Below the pieces are notes generated by a model. It made no database searches. It saw nothing but the letters and a program-made list of their open reading frames with translations, and had not been told where the DNA came from. From Taudactylus pleione (lineage: Eukaryota; Chordata; Amphibia; Anura; Myobatrachidae), in NCBI GenBank assembly GCA_031769625.1, contig JAUIMM010000484.1, positions 4,774,001-4,838,000 on the forward strand: a stretch of DNA of 64,000 nt, given 5' to 3'. The position numbers were made by a program, and so were the translations under genes. Numbering within the stretch: position 1 is the stretch's first letter; each line of letters opens with the position of its first letter. This document shows positions 1 to 10,776 of the stretch, piece after piece.

Positions 1-630
1 TCAAAACTTTTCCCTGTGTAATTTCACATTATTACACATAACTTAATTTATGGACATCTATGGTTTGATATCTTTGCATGTGTGGATTGCATGGGTTGAT
101 GCTGACATTGGTGAAAATGTCATTACAATAGCCCCATTACAAATATATTTACTGAGAAAAATATTGATGTGTTCAATACTTATTTTACTCACTGTAGTTA
201 TAAATGCAAAAATGTCTTACCTGTGGCTTTGCTATACAGGTCGTGCAGTAAGCAAATGCTGGGTTCCTATTTAAAAACATCAGAGGCATGGGGGAGGGGT
301 GCTAATCCATCTTGAAAGAGTCTTGGCCTTCAGGTGTATATACATACACATAATATTGAATATATTAGGGGGAGGGGGCCTGGACTGCGTGAACTGCACA
401 GCCTAGCTACTTGTAATGGGGTGTGCTACCTAGCTGAGACCTAGTACTACAATATAGACAAAAAGAGAGCAGGTGCACCATACAACCATTAGAGTTATAA
501 TAAATGTATTAATTATACCTCATATACGAGTTTTTTTGCATAAATTTGGCCAAAGCTATGAGCTTACCCATCAACGTCAAGGTAACCTTATTGGGTAAGT
601 CCCTAACATTATAGCGGTTTATATCTGGGA
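1..630. other. Intergenic, nothing recognised
   Basis: AT-rich sequence with many stops in all frames. The short open frames are not coding-like, and no repeat was recognised. Confidence 0.5.
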
Positions 631-635
631 CATGG

Positions 636-820
636 GAAACCCACAAACCAGTCCAGCCAAACTACCCCATGGCACCATACAAATGAAAGATAGCAGTGAA
701 GTGTTAAAGTGTTAGGTAAGTGAAAGTAGCTGCTTACTATTTACAGTCTTAGCAAAGTGAAAAATAAATGTGTGGAATTGTTGCATAATGTGGTGACCTG
801 GGGTGGTTTGGCTGGGCTGG
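636..820. repeat. Short inverted repeat (MITE-like)
   Basis: An arm of about 25 bp near 643-667 (AACCAGTCCAGCCAAACTAC) reappears inverted near 796-820 as a GGTTTGGCTGGGCTGGTT-type arm, with about 130 bp between. An (AT)n run follows at about 838-860. The arms could fold into a hairpin. The family is not recognised. Confidence 0.4.
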
Positions 821-949
821 TTTGGATACAGTATAAACATATATATATATATATATATATAGATGCAGTAGAAACAATAGCAACAGAAGGAACTTGGAAA
901 AATGGCAGAGAGATGTGACAAGCAGCAAACAATCAATTAGAACATCTCT

Positions 950-1170
950 GGCCACTCCGTGGATCCTTGGTATAGGTATGGATTACCTCTGTTCATCTGG
1001 GATAGACATGGACTGCCCCTCTTCCGCTGGACTAAACTGGATTCTCTATTTTTCTCTGGGCTTGTATAGGACTCCCTTTGCTTCTCTGGGCTACCCCAAG
1101 ACTATGCCTGCTCCTCCTGGTATCTTATGTTCTGGATGTGACAGACTCCCCTCTGGGACTGGAAGTTCCC
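950..1170 (+). repeat. Degenerate minisatellite
   Basis: Roughly 30-35 bp imperfect units built on a CTCTGGGCT...GGACTCCCCT theme recur about six times. The open frame across them is a by-product of the repeat, not a gene. Confidence 0.35.
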
Positions 1171-1336
1171 TAAGATAAACAGAAAGTGGAAGCTGCTCAA
1201 ATCAATTTGGCAATACTTTTCAGGTGCATGAAAGGGAGGGGTCATACTAAACAAAAAAACAGAAGGAGGGTATAACCCAGATGTCCCGCAGTACAGTGAA
1301 TTGTACCTGCAACAATAATTGAAAATTACAAGGCTT

Positions 1337-1547
1337 TAGAAATTCAGAGATATTTGTTGCATGCATTTGCAAATACATGGTAAGCCACCAGGCCAACTTC
1401 ATGGCTTCTCTGATACTGGCGGTCCCTACACTGCATGATAACAGTAACAGTACAGTAGGTACCACCAGTATCAGAGAAACTGTGAAGTTGGCCTGTTGGC
1501 TTACCATGTATTTGCAAATGCATGTAACAAATATCTCTGAATTTCTA
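1337..1547. mobile_element. Palindromic fold-back MITE
   Basis: Two arms of about 92 bp are near-perfect reverse complements. The left arm begins TAGAAATTCAGAGATATTTG and the right arm ends CAAATATCTCTGAATTTCTA. About 25 bp of loop (near 1429-1452) separates them. The few mismatches include the substitution in the ACTTCATGG/ACTGTGA part. A transcript would form a long hairpin. No coding capacity. It may be a fold-back DNA transposon derivative; the superfamily is not determinable because no clear target duplication was seen. Confidence 0.7.
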
Positions 1548-2210
1548 TTACATGAGGTCAAGTGTCACAGATTGCATATTGTTTCCATACAGATTGCAAT
1601 ATGCTTAGCGATGAATTCACACAGTAACGTTGGTATGGGGTCATATGTTTAAGTACTGTAGCATGCAAATTATTAGGAAAGAGCAAGATTTTATTTTATT
1701 TTTTTCCCATGACAGTGAATAGTGCATGTGTTTATTGAAGATTGTGTGGGTTCAGGTTCAACTGGTTTCAGTCAAGTTTATGTCAGTTTACAGCCAGATT
1801 TTGCCAAGTGAAAATTATTGTTGTTTCATGTTAAATTGCTTTTGACTCTTTCTTCAGCATGGATATTACACCCAGGGGAAATAGCTAAACTTGTAGCTAT
1901 TTAAAAGCACACTTCAATGACTGTTTGTAATAATGCAAACTCAGAGTCAGTAAATCTAGTATTTTCATGCTGCTTAAATCTCTTTGCAAAAACGAATCTA
2001 TGATACCGAAATGTAAAGGGAAATATTTACAATTATATTAATTATTAATAATGTGCAAGTACAGTAATTCAGTTCATCAGCTGTCTCCATTAAAACTCCA
2101 CTTTTTAATAGCAATGCCAAAGTAATTGCCCCAGAAATGTGATCTCTACCTTATAGCTACACAGAGAGAAGGCTTAGGGAAATATATTTGTAGGAGAGTT
2201 TTCCTTTAAA
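1548..2210. other. Intergenic, nothing recognised
   Basis: AT-rich sequence without convincing ORFs or repeats. Confidence 0.45.
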
Positions 2211-3399
2211 CTAGCGATGTGCGCCGACCCCGTGTTTTGGTTTTGGATCTCTATCACCTCATCTTTTGGATCCGGATTTGGTTTTGCCAAAACCACCCTT
2301 GTGTGCTTTGGTTTTGGTTCTGTATTTTTTCTAAAACAAATCATAAAAACAGCTAAAATCACAAAATTTGGGCCTGTTTTTGTTCCTACAGTATTATTAA
2401 CCTCAATAACATTTATTTCCAGTCATTTTGAATACCTCATGGCTCACAATATTGATTTAATCTAGTTTAGGCCAAAAGATTGCATCCAGTTAGCTGGCTG
2501 ATTAAGCTAAGTAACAGGAGTGGGCGGCACTAACATGTGGCAGTTCAGCTTCCAACATGGCACAAAGTGGCACTGCAGTGGTAGACAGGATGGCAGTTTA
2601 ATAAACTATATGACCCCTAGGAAGTTTAAAAAGTAAGAATGTTTTCAGTAATCATGAACTAGGTCAGAGAACCAAGGGAATTGATATACGTTTATGGGCT
2701 GTAGACAGGGAAAGGACAGAATAATTTTTTAGTTTTTATTTTATTTTTTATTTTAAAGTTTTGATTCTTAAGAAAATGTATGAGGGAAGATCAATCTAGG
2801 ATCAAGTTCTTCAGTTCCTAAAATACATTTTTGATCTGGAGGAGGTTTTTAATTTTTATACATCTAATAGAAATTAAGTGGCCTTGCTTACGGAGGTGCT
2901 GATAGAACATACTGTAAACAGATGTTTACTTAGTACTCAGGGAGGCTGTTAGGGATAATGGGACCAAGACTTGCTGTTTACATTAGAGGAAATCAGCCTG
3001 TAGTTCTCTTGCTGAACTAGAACTCAAAGCATCTGTGATGTCTGCTGGTCCTATTGGAAGTTATTTGTCAACAACAGGTGGCGTGCTTCATGTTACCTCA
3101 GCCAGGACATTCACAGTTTAACAAACCAATCTCTTCAGTGACAGGGACTGCCTCTTGTGGCTGAAATTATTAATTTACTTGGACCCCCACAAAACAAGCT
3201 GCCAATGCGCAGTAGACATTGTTTGTAATGATCCCATACACAAACTGACTTTACAACATAGGTAAGATCAGATGTCATCATCATTGTCATCATCATCCCC
3301 ATCAGTGCATCCTCTTCTTCACACAATATTAATTTGTCCCCACTGGAATCCACCATTACAGGTGCCTCTGTATTTTTTGACTTGATTGTCTTCCTCATC

Positions 3400-6279
3400 A
3401 AATTTGCAATTCATTTTGATGAACATCTTTTCCACATTTTGGGGAAGTAATCTCCTACACCGATCATTGACAAGGCTCCTGGCTGCACTAAAAACTCTTT
3501 CAGAGTACAGATTGGAGGGTGGGCAACTTAAGTAAAGCCAATTTGTGTAAGGGACTCTTTTTACTGCCAGTAGTGAAATGGACTGTCTGACATGCCTATT
3601 TGGATTGTTTCCCTAAAATAATCATCAACCATTCTCTGAATGGTGAAAGTGTCAGATAAAATCCCGGTAGACATGTCACTCATTGTAGCCAGTTCTTTCA
3701 TACCCAACCAGATGTCATTAGGTTTTGCTTACTGATCTGCATCACTAGCAGTGGGTCTCTTAGGAAAATGTAGTTTTTTCCTCACAGCCACAGAAACTGA
3801 AGAAGGAGATGCTGCCATGTCACGTGCCACTTGAGCTGACAATTTTTTGACCAACGGCTCTTTGCATCTCTTCAGATTTGTTTTCAATCGGAAAGAAATA
3901 AACATCTTATGACTTAAACCTAAGATCAACTATGGTCGCCAAAATATAGTGATCTCATTTCAAGAGATTGACAACCCTTGGATCCTGGCATAGCAAATGA
4001 AGGGCTTGATCTAGAAGTCCGACATACTTAGTGGAATCACTCCGTTTCAGCTCCTCCTGCAGTTTTTCCAGCTGCTTTTGCAAAATTCTGATTAGGGGAA
4101 TGACCTGACTCAAGCTGGCAGTGTCTGAACTATCTTCACATGTGACACGTTCAAAGGGTTTGAGAACCTTGCACAACATGGAAATTATTCTCCACTTCAC
4201 TTGACTAAGGTGCATTCCCGATCCTTTCCCTATGTCAAAGGCCATTGTGTAGCCTTGGATGGACTTTTGCTGCTCCTCCATCTGCTGAAGAATATAGAGG
4301 GTAGAATTCCACATAGTTACTATCTCATACTTCAGCTGATGGCAGGGAAAATTTCACAGTACTAGCTGGTGCTTCAATCTTTAACACGCAGTTGCTGAAT
4401 GTCGAAAATGTATTAAAATCTTTCGGGCCACCGAGAGCATCTCCTGCATGCCCCTGTCAATTTTAAAAAAAATTGCACCACCAAATTAATTGTGTGAGCA
4501 AAACATGGGATATATTCAAATTCGCCCAGATGTAATGCTCTCACAATATTGGTGGCATTGTCAGAAATCACAAAATCCTAAGGAGAGTCCAAGCGGGGTA
4601 AGCCATTTTGCAATGATTTTCCTGAGTTTTTCTAAGAGGTTCTCAGTGGTATGCTTCTTAGTGAAACCGGTGATGCCTCTGAATGAACTGGCATTTGTTA
4701 GATGCTGCTGCTGTTGCTGTTTGCACTATTGGAGGCAATACAACTACCCAGTGGGCTGTCACAGTCATGTAATCTTTAGTTTGCCCTGTCCCACTTGTCC
4801 ACATATCTGTGGTTAAGTGGACAGTGGGCACAACGACATTTCAGAGGACACCAATACGTTTTTTTGTAATGTCCTTGTACAGACTGGGAATTGCTGTTCT
4901 AGTGAAGTGGAATCTAGAAGGGACATGGTAGCGGGGACACAGGACCTTAATTAACTGTCTAAAACCCACTGCATTAATGGTGGATACTGGACACACATCT
5001 AATACCAGCATAGTGGTTATGGTGTCAGTAATCCGCTGTGCAACTAGGTGACTGCTGTCATTCTTGTTCCCCCTTGCTAAGGATTGTTTGACAGTCAATT
5101 GTTTTGTTAAACTACTAAAAGTAGTCTTTTTCCTGGTCCTCTTCTATGATGAAGATCCACTCACAGCATCAGCAATAGGCGTAGCACTCAAGGATCCTTC
5201 TGAGAGAGCATGGATAGGAGAGAAGTCAGTCATGCTTATGATATTCAATGCAGCAGGATTGCTTCCGATCACAATTGAGGATGCTGATGATGCAGGTGTT
5301 GGTGGTGGAGATTGCAGGCACTTGGATCTAACAGAGAGAAGGAAGCAGCTAAGTGATGCTGGACTGATTGTTACATTTTAGCCAAAATTTCTGAATTTTG
5401 CAAACACTTTGGAATTGAATGTTTGTGCTGCAAGTTACATAACAGGGAGGAGGTTCCTAGATGGTTAAGGTCCTTACCTCTACTCACTCTTGCTTGGCAA
5501 ACATTACAGATGACTGGACAACTGATGTGCAGATTTGGGTGGAAGTAATTCCACACGACAAGTGGATTTTTTTTGTCTTTTGCCCCGGCATGACAATGGG
5601 CTTTTTTATACCATGGGCAACAATTGTTGCCTGATTTACACAAACAACATTCTCTTCATCAACATTCTCATTATCCTTGTTAGCGCCAACTACAGAAGTA
5701 TCCTTCTCATCCTCTTGGTGCAATTCTACAGAAGCATTCTTGATTTCTACATCAGCATGTTGTGCTGCTCAGCCCCACATTTGTAGAGGGCACACAAATG
5801 GAGGAAGGAGGATCCTCTTCAAGTACAGTATTAGAATGGTCAGGCTCACGCATGGCAACCGCGGACACACTTGGACTCTCCTTGCAGATCTATGACTTTT
5901 CTGAGCACACAGTTGGTTCATGTGCCTTAGCAATTAAACATTTTTGACACTTCTACAGGGAGAAAGGCTTACATCATCATAAGATGCAGAATCACCAGTC
6001 ATAAATAAAGGCTAAGGCCTTATCCTTTCCTTGCCACTTTGTGTAGTAAATGGCATATTGCCAATTTTTTGTTTCTTTGCAGCTAAGTTAGCTTTTAATT
6101 ATTTTTTTCTTTAACACTGTAAAACATTGCTCGTTTAATTTTAAATGCCCTGACTTAAGCCCTTGGTCACCGGCCTTTGTAGATGACGTTGACGGCCTTG
6201 CATCATCATCATGACTGCTGGCAGCAGCTGCAAGACTGGTATGTGGTTCCAGCTTTCCTCTCATTTGATCGTCCGCCAT
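3400..6279 (-). pseudogene. hAT transposase (BED finger) remnant, copy 1
   Basis: Cut-and-paste transposase of the hAT superfamily, broken into many frames. In coding order: a start near 6279 (MADDQMRG), a BED zinc finger near 5,430-5,570 (the HPN.H.SCPVICNVCQARV stretch with paired cysteines), a region shared with hAT transposases (NAVGFRQL...VPSRFHFT) at 4,841-5,098, a helical segment at 3,955-4,314, and a decayed hATC dimerisation region near 3,480-3,600. Stops and frameshifts interrupt every segment, so no product is expected. It is similar to the host-domesticated ZBED genes only through common descent; the surrounding UTR and termini mark it as a transposon. Confidence 0.85.
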
Positions 6280-6329
6280 ATCAACAAACTTATACTGCGG
6301 TCTGACCAGCAGTGTCACCGAACAATATT

Positions 6330-6945
6330 TTTTTTTGCACTGGGGAAGAGCACCCCTGAACGAGGCAGCAGCACCTTGATGAACAACACAGCACCCCTAT
6401 TTTATGGACAACAAAGCACCCCTGCCAAGTGAGGACAGACCACGTGCAGAGTCATAAATATGTGGATGATAAACTGTGGTCTGGCTGGCATTGTCACCAA
6501 ACAATAATAGCACAGGCAAGTTGCTAATGCACAAACACACACAAAAAATCTTTTTTACATTTTTTGTGGATTGATAATATTCTTTTTATATCACTTTTAT
6601 TTTTTTTACACTGGGCAAGAGCACCTCTGAATGAGCAGCAGCCCGTTGATAAACAACACAGAAAACAAGCACCCCTGCCGAGTGTGGACAGACCACCTGC
6701 AGAGTCACAAATATGTGGACAATAAACTGCGGTCTGGCTGACAAGAAAAAATCACTTTTTTTTACACTGGGGAAGAGCACCCCTGATTGACAGAGCACCC
6801 CCCCTGGACAACTCAGCACCCCTTTATGGACTGCATTCCTAACCCCTTGATGGACAGGACAACAACACAGCAGCAGCCCTTATATATAACACATCAGCAG
6901 CCCATTGATTGACAGGACAAGTAACACAGCAGTCCCAGCCCTTTT
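6330..6945 (-). repeat. Tandem 5'-leader repeats of hAT copy 1
   Basis: Three tandemly related blocks (about 6,337-6,540, 6,600-6,740 and 6,765-6,945) repeat the sequence CACTGGGGAAGAGCACC, CAGAGTCACAAATATGTGGA and ATAAACTGCGGTCTGGCTG. The same blocks occur inverted at 10.26-10.74 kb in copy 2. They lie upstream of the transposase start and so form a variable-number leader. Confidence 0.7.
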
Positions 6946-6950
6946 ATGGA

Positions 6951-7620
6951 TAAAAACACACAAAATATATGGGAGCTGGTCTGCTTTACACAGATCTTAC
7001 TTGATCAAGTGGAGTTGCTGCTCTCTCAAGGAGGATTGCCCACCTCCAATTAGAAAAACACAACACAATTTAGAAAGATATAAATCCTTCTAATGAGATA
7101 GCGCTGCTTAATCAATATTTAATCACATAGAGATGGACACATAAATTATTAAAAACATTACAATATTTATGTGGATCCACAATATCAAACTTTCGATAAA
7201 AATAAATATAGGTTAAAAGAGGACAATTATCTGTTTGGTCCCTTAATAGCAGTCAAAAAGATGATCAGTAACTACGTTGGTGTTATAAGGCATGGTTCAT
7301 ACATCCAGTTAGTATTATATAATTGAGAACGTCCAGCAGTATTCAATTGTTATGATGTTAGTAGTCTGTGTCAAGGTCTAATAAACATTGAAAGACATAT
7401 TCCACTAGTTCTTGGTATTGTGGAAAACCCGTTGAATCCAGAACAATTTGAATCCCGTCCCATATTGGTTAAGTTGGTTGACCACAATGACTTTTTATCA
7501 GACACAGCTATCTGTGAACTCAAAATTACATCTTCAGACATACTGTATAGATACTGTATAGAACTGATTGTACTAAATACAGTAAGTACAATATACAGTA
7601 ACGTCTATAGCTGTTTACTG
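6951..7620. other. Intergenic, unclassified
   Basis: AT-rich sequence directly past the hAT truncation point. It contains a GATAGCGCTGC motif and dense TACTGTA/TACAGTA words near 7,540-7,620, but no gene. It could be a decayed retroelement tail; I cannot show this. Confidence 0.35.
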
Positions 7621-8423
7621 TAGTCTTGACACAAAGTGATCATTTCAAGCACCTGGAGGAGTGACTTTTTACACTGCCTGAACGTGATTGGCCAGCCTCT
7701 CATGGATTACCGTGCACTACTACAGTTTTGTATTCTGGGCCTGATTCAGACCCGGTCACAAGCGCTGAGCACTCGCAACCGGGTCGATGTTTGACCACTG
7801 GGCATGCGCATGATGGAGCCGGCTCCGTCGTGTGCATGCACGAGACTCGGCTAGCAACGGGTGCTCCGTAGCTCCGGGGCTCGCACCAAAGGGGGCGAGC
7901 TGTCAATGGTGATTGACAGCTCGCCTTGTTTGGTAGGCGTGACAGGGGGTGGCTTCACAAACGGAGGCGTTCCTAAGTGAACACCTGCCGTTTGTGGGTG
8001 GCCCCACTATTAGAGCCAGAAGCTCTCTGGGGCTTGCAGCCACGAGACCCTACCACAAGGGTCTCGTCGCAATCCTGATGGTCGCAATGGTCTTGACCAT
8101 CGCGACCATCATCCTGGCCGCTCGCAAAAGCTGTGGGTGGTCACCCACAGCTATGCGAGTGGCCAGGAGGCCGCACAAAAAAAAAACCGCCCAGATTCAG
8201 AGCGAGCACTCTTTTAGAGCGTCCTGCTCTGAATCAGGGCCTCAGTACTGTAGTTTTCATTTGTGGAACATTCTGCACCTTAAACGTACTGCATGCTGAG
8301 TAGTCTTTTATGGCATACAGTACACCACGACATTATGCGCAGTATCTGCCATAACGCGTATTGACATGTCGCTGCAGGGAGGCCAGAATACAGTGCTATG
8401 AGCAAAGATGTAGCAGGACATAT
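7621..8423. repeat. Unclassified repeat R1, copy A, split by a MITE
   Basis: The outer parts (7,621-7,736 and about 8,241-8,423) align with 31,765-32,046 over their whole length, sharing TTGACACAAAGTGAT, GATTGGCCAGCCTCTCA and GAGCAAAGATGTAGCAGGAC. The Harbinger-type MITE in the middle is absent from the other copy. No coding potential. The left terminus is missing here. Confidence 0.7.
7737..8240. mobile_element. PIF/Harbinger-type MITE in R1
   Basis: Termini GGGCCTGATTCAGA and TCTGAATCAGGG are inverted copies, the signature shared with the elements at 32.3-33.9 kb. The unoccupied R1 copy (ATTCAGTACTG near 31,874) shows that TCT/TCA flanks this element, consistent with a decayed 3-bp target duplication. 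The inside is GC-rich with nested inverted repeats (GCGAGCTGTCAA...TTGACAGCTCGC; GGTCGCAATGGTC...GACCATCGCGACC). Non-coding. Confidence 0.75.
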
Positions 8424-9315
8424 CTGTATATTTAAGCAATAAGAAAAACTTGTATATTCTTGCTATTGCAAAGTAGATAACTATCTCTTGAGTTTAAAAG
8501 TGTTTACTAAATAGTGACCATTGTAATGACCATTTATACAGATGCCTTTTCGCTATAGCTATTGCATTGGCAATGCATAATATTCATTACACTTCAATCA
8601 GCACACTAACAATAACATTATTTGCTCAGATACCTTCTTTCAATTACCAAGCAATAATGGAATAAAATGCTGCAGAGCACAATCTAACTGAGGCATGCTT
8701 GGGGAGTGAAGCAACAAAGGGTAAGAGAAGATAGGGCTACAATTTTGAGTGGTATCCAGAATCCATGTTGTATCATATACTACTTATGCAGAGCAAAGTC
8801 AGATATACCAGGTTTAACTTTTAACAGTAGCTTATTTTTCTTCATGTCCCTTAAAGAGAGGAAAAATAAATTGTCAGTGCAAGCATCAAAGTGAGAACTT
8901 ATTAGCAGAGATGTTTGAAATATTTTACAATCTGCCTCTTAGATAATGTTCTTTGAAGTCCAATAAAGACATATAGGAACTTGGTGAGTCTGTGAACTTT
9001 AAAGGGAATTAAATTATTTTCAGGAAATACACAGGTTTTAATTAAGTGAGCAGGTGAGTACTCTAATCATGACATTTTGAACAGAACATATTATGACTGT
9101 AGTGTGCCTTTATGCAAGAGTAGTGCTTGGGCTCATACAGTATATATGAGAATGATGGGGAATATTTATATGACAAAGGGACAGTGAGAGGGCATATATA
9201 TGGCACAAGCAACCCCCACTCTCCCTCACTGTTCTCTATTTGTCTTATGTGCTGACATATATTGAGCTCGAATTGGCAGAAGTATCATACACATGTAAAA
9301 ATAAAACACCTATGT
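8424..9315. other. Intergenic, nothing recognised
   Basis: AT-rich sequence with no credible ORF, RNA gene or repeat. Confidence 0.45.
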
Positions 9316-9323
9316 GCACAGTG

Positions 9324-9600
9324 ACGTATCTATAATGGGTGCAGTGTGTGCAGGGCACACGGGCCCCCAGGTCCAGGAGGGCCCTGCACTGCACACCCTG
9401 CACCCATATTATTTTAAACTCACCTGTCTGTGGTCCCGCATCGGGTGTCAGTGCTACTCAGAACACCCGAAAATGGCCGCCTACTAATGCTCCGGTGGCT
9501 GACCTGCCGCCTCAGTCAGCTGTCTGCCACCGGGGAGAGAGGAGGAGGATGCTCGCGGGCAGTGCACGCGGTCTCACACCTCTCTTAAGACACCCCTGTA
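9324..9600 (+). repeat. hAT-like MITE fragment
   Basis: Begins CAGTGACGTATCTATAATGG and continues with a GGGCACACGGGCCCCCAGG tract and an ACTCACCTGTCTG stretch. This layout resembles the non-autonomous elements at 17.3, 31.0 and 39.9 kb. The matching right terminus was not found. The open frame across it is not a gene. Confidence 0.35.
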
Positions 9601-9894
9601 TGTGCACACCTATGGTCTATTGACAGTCCACACTTTTCATGAGGGTGTTAATGGTTACCGACCATGTGAATGTACTGAACTGTTCCTTCTCGTGGGAGTG
9701 CCACTGGAGTGTTGCTGGTATGTAGGCTACCTTCCATGCTTGATCATAGTGTGCAGATGATATTGAGATAGAGATGAGCGAGTCTGGTTCTCAGAGAACT
9801 TGACCCACCCGAACTTCGAGATCCGAGACAAAAACTGAGCTAGGCTTGGGTTTTTCCACGTGACTCTGATCTCATCCCGCTGACAGAATCTCAC

Positions 9895-10740
9895 AGGTTT
9901 TATATTCTATAAAGGCCCCGCCATTTTCACTCCGGGTGTGGATGGTGATCTGAACAGACGTGTTGCTGTCACTGTCTGTGTCAGTGTGTTCACCAACTTG
10001 TCCTATCAGGGTCTGGGGCTGAAGGCTGCTGCTGTGTTGTCTATAAAGGGGCTGGGACTGAGGTATATAAAGGGCGGCTTTAGTGGGTGCTGCAGCTGCT
10101 GTGTCACTTGTCCTGTCAATCAAGGGGCTGTTGCTGTGTTATTATACATAAGGGCTACTGTTGTCCTGTCCATCAAGGGTCTAGGGCTGCGGTCCATAAA
10201 GGGGTGCTGTGTTGCCCAGAGGGGTGCTCTGTCAAACAGGGGTGTTCTTTTTTGTGTGTTAGCAACTTAGCTGCACTATTATTATTTGGTGACACTACTG
10301 GCCAGACCGCAGTTTATCATCCACATATTTGTGACTCTGCAGATGGTTTGTTTGCACTCGGCAGGGGTGCTTGTTGTCCATAAAGAAGGGGTGCTGTCTG
10401 TGTTGTTCATCAAGGGGCTGATGCCTCATTCACGGGGGCTCCTCCTCAGTGTGAAAAAAATAAAAGTGAAATTAAATTAATAATATCAATGTCAATCCAC
10501 AAAATAGAAAAAGGTATTTATTTGTGTGTGTGCAATAGCAACTTAGCTGCACTATTATTGTACAGTGACACTGCTGCAGTTTATCATCCACATATTTGTG
10601 ACTCTGCAGGTGGTCTGTCTGCATGCGGTAGGGGTGCTTTGTTGTCCATACAAAATGGGTGCTGTCTGTGTTGTTCATCAAGGGACTGCAGCCTCATTCA
10701 GAGGTGCTCTTCCCCAGTGTCAAAAAAAATATTGTCCTGT
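9895..10740 (+). repeat. Repeated leader of hAT copy 2 with TATA-like words
   Basis: A block of about 280 bp starting CAACTTAGCTGCACTATTATT (about 10,262) recurs at about 10,540, including CACATATTTGTGACTCTGCAG. Upstream, TATAAAGG-type words recur near 9,905, 10,041, 10,064 and, decayed, near 10,195 and 10,378. The array sits directly upstream of the transposase start (ATG at 10,777), so it may have carried the promoter. The open frames over it come from the repeat. Confidence 0.6.
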
Positions 10741-10776
10741 GAAACTCTGGTCAGACTGCAGTGTAAGTTTGTAGAT

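Larger units (their letters stand above)
2211..6950 (-). mobile_element. hAT transposon copy 1, BED-finger type, 5'-truncated
   Basis: DNA transposon remnant read right to left. Its 3' terminus at about 2211 (GCGATGTGCGCCGACC) matches the inverted 3' terminus of copy 2 near 15,236-15,252. It is followed by the family's subterminal GTTTTGG-rich tract. Similarity to copy 2 continues through the 3' UTR (2,470-3,400), the transposase remnant and the 5' region to about 6,945. There it stops abruptly, before the 5' inverted terminus that copy 2 retains, so this copy is truncated. It lacks about 350 bp that copy 2 carries near 14.0-14.35 kb. Both copies lie about 3 kb apart in opposite orientation. 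Confidence 0.85.
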
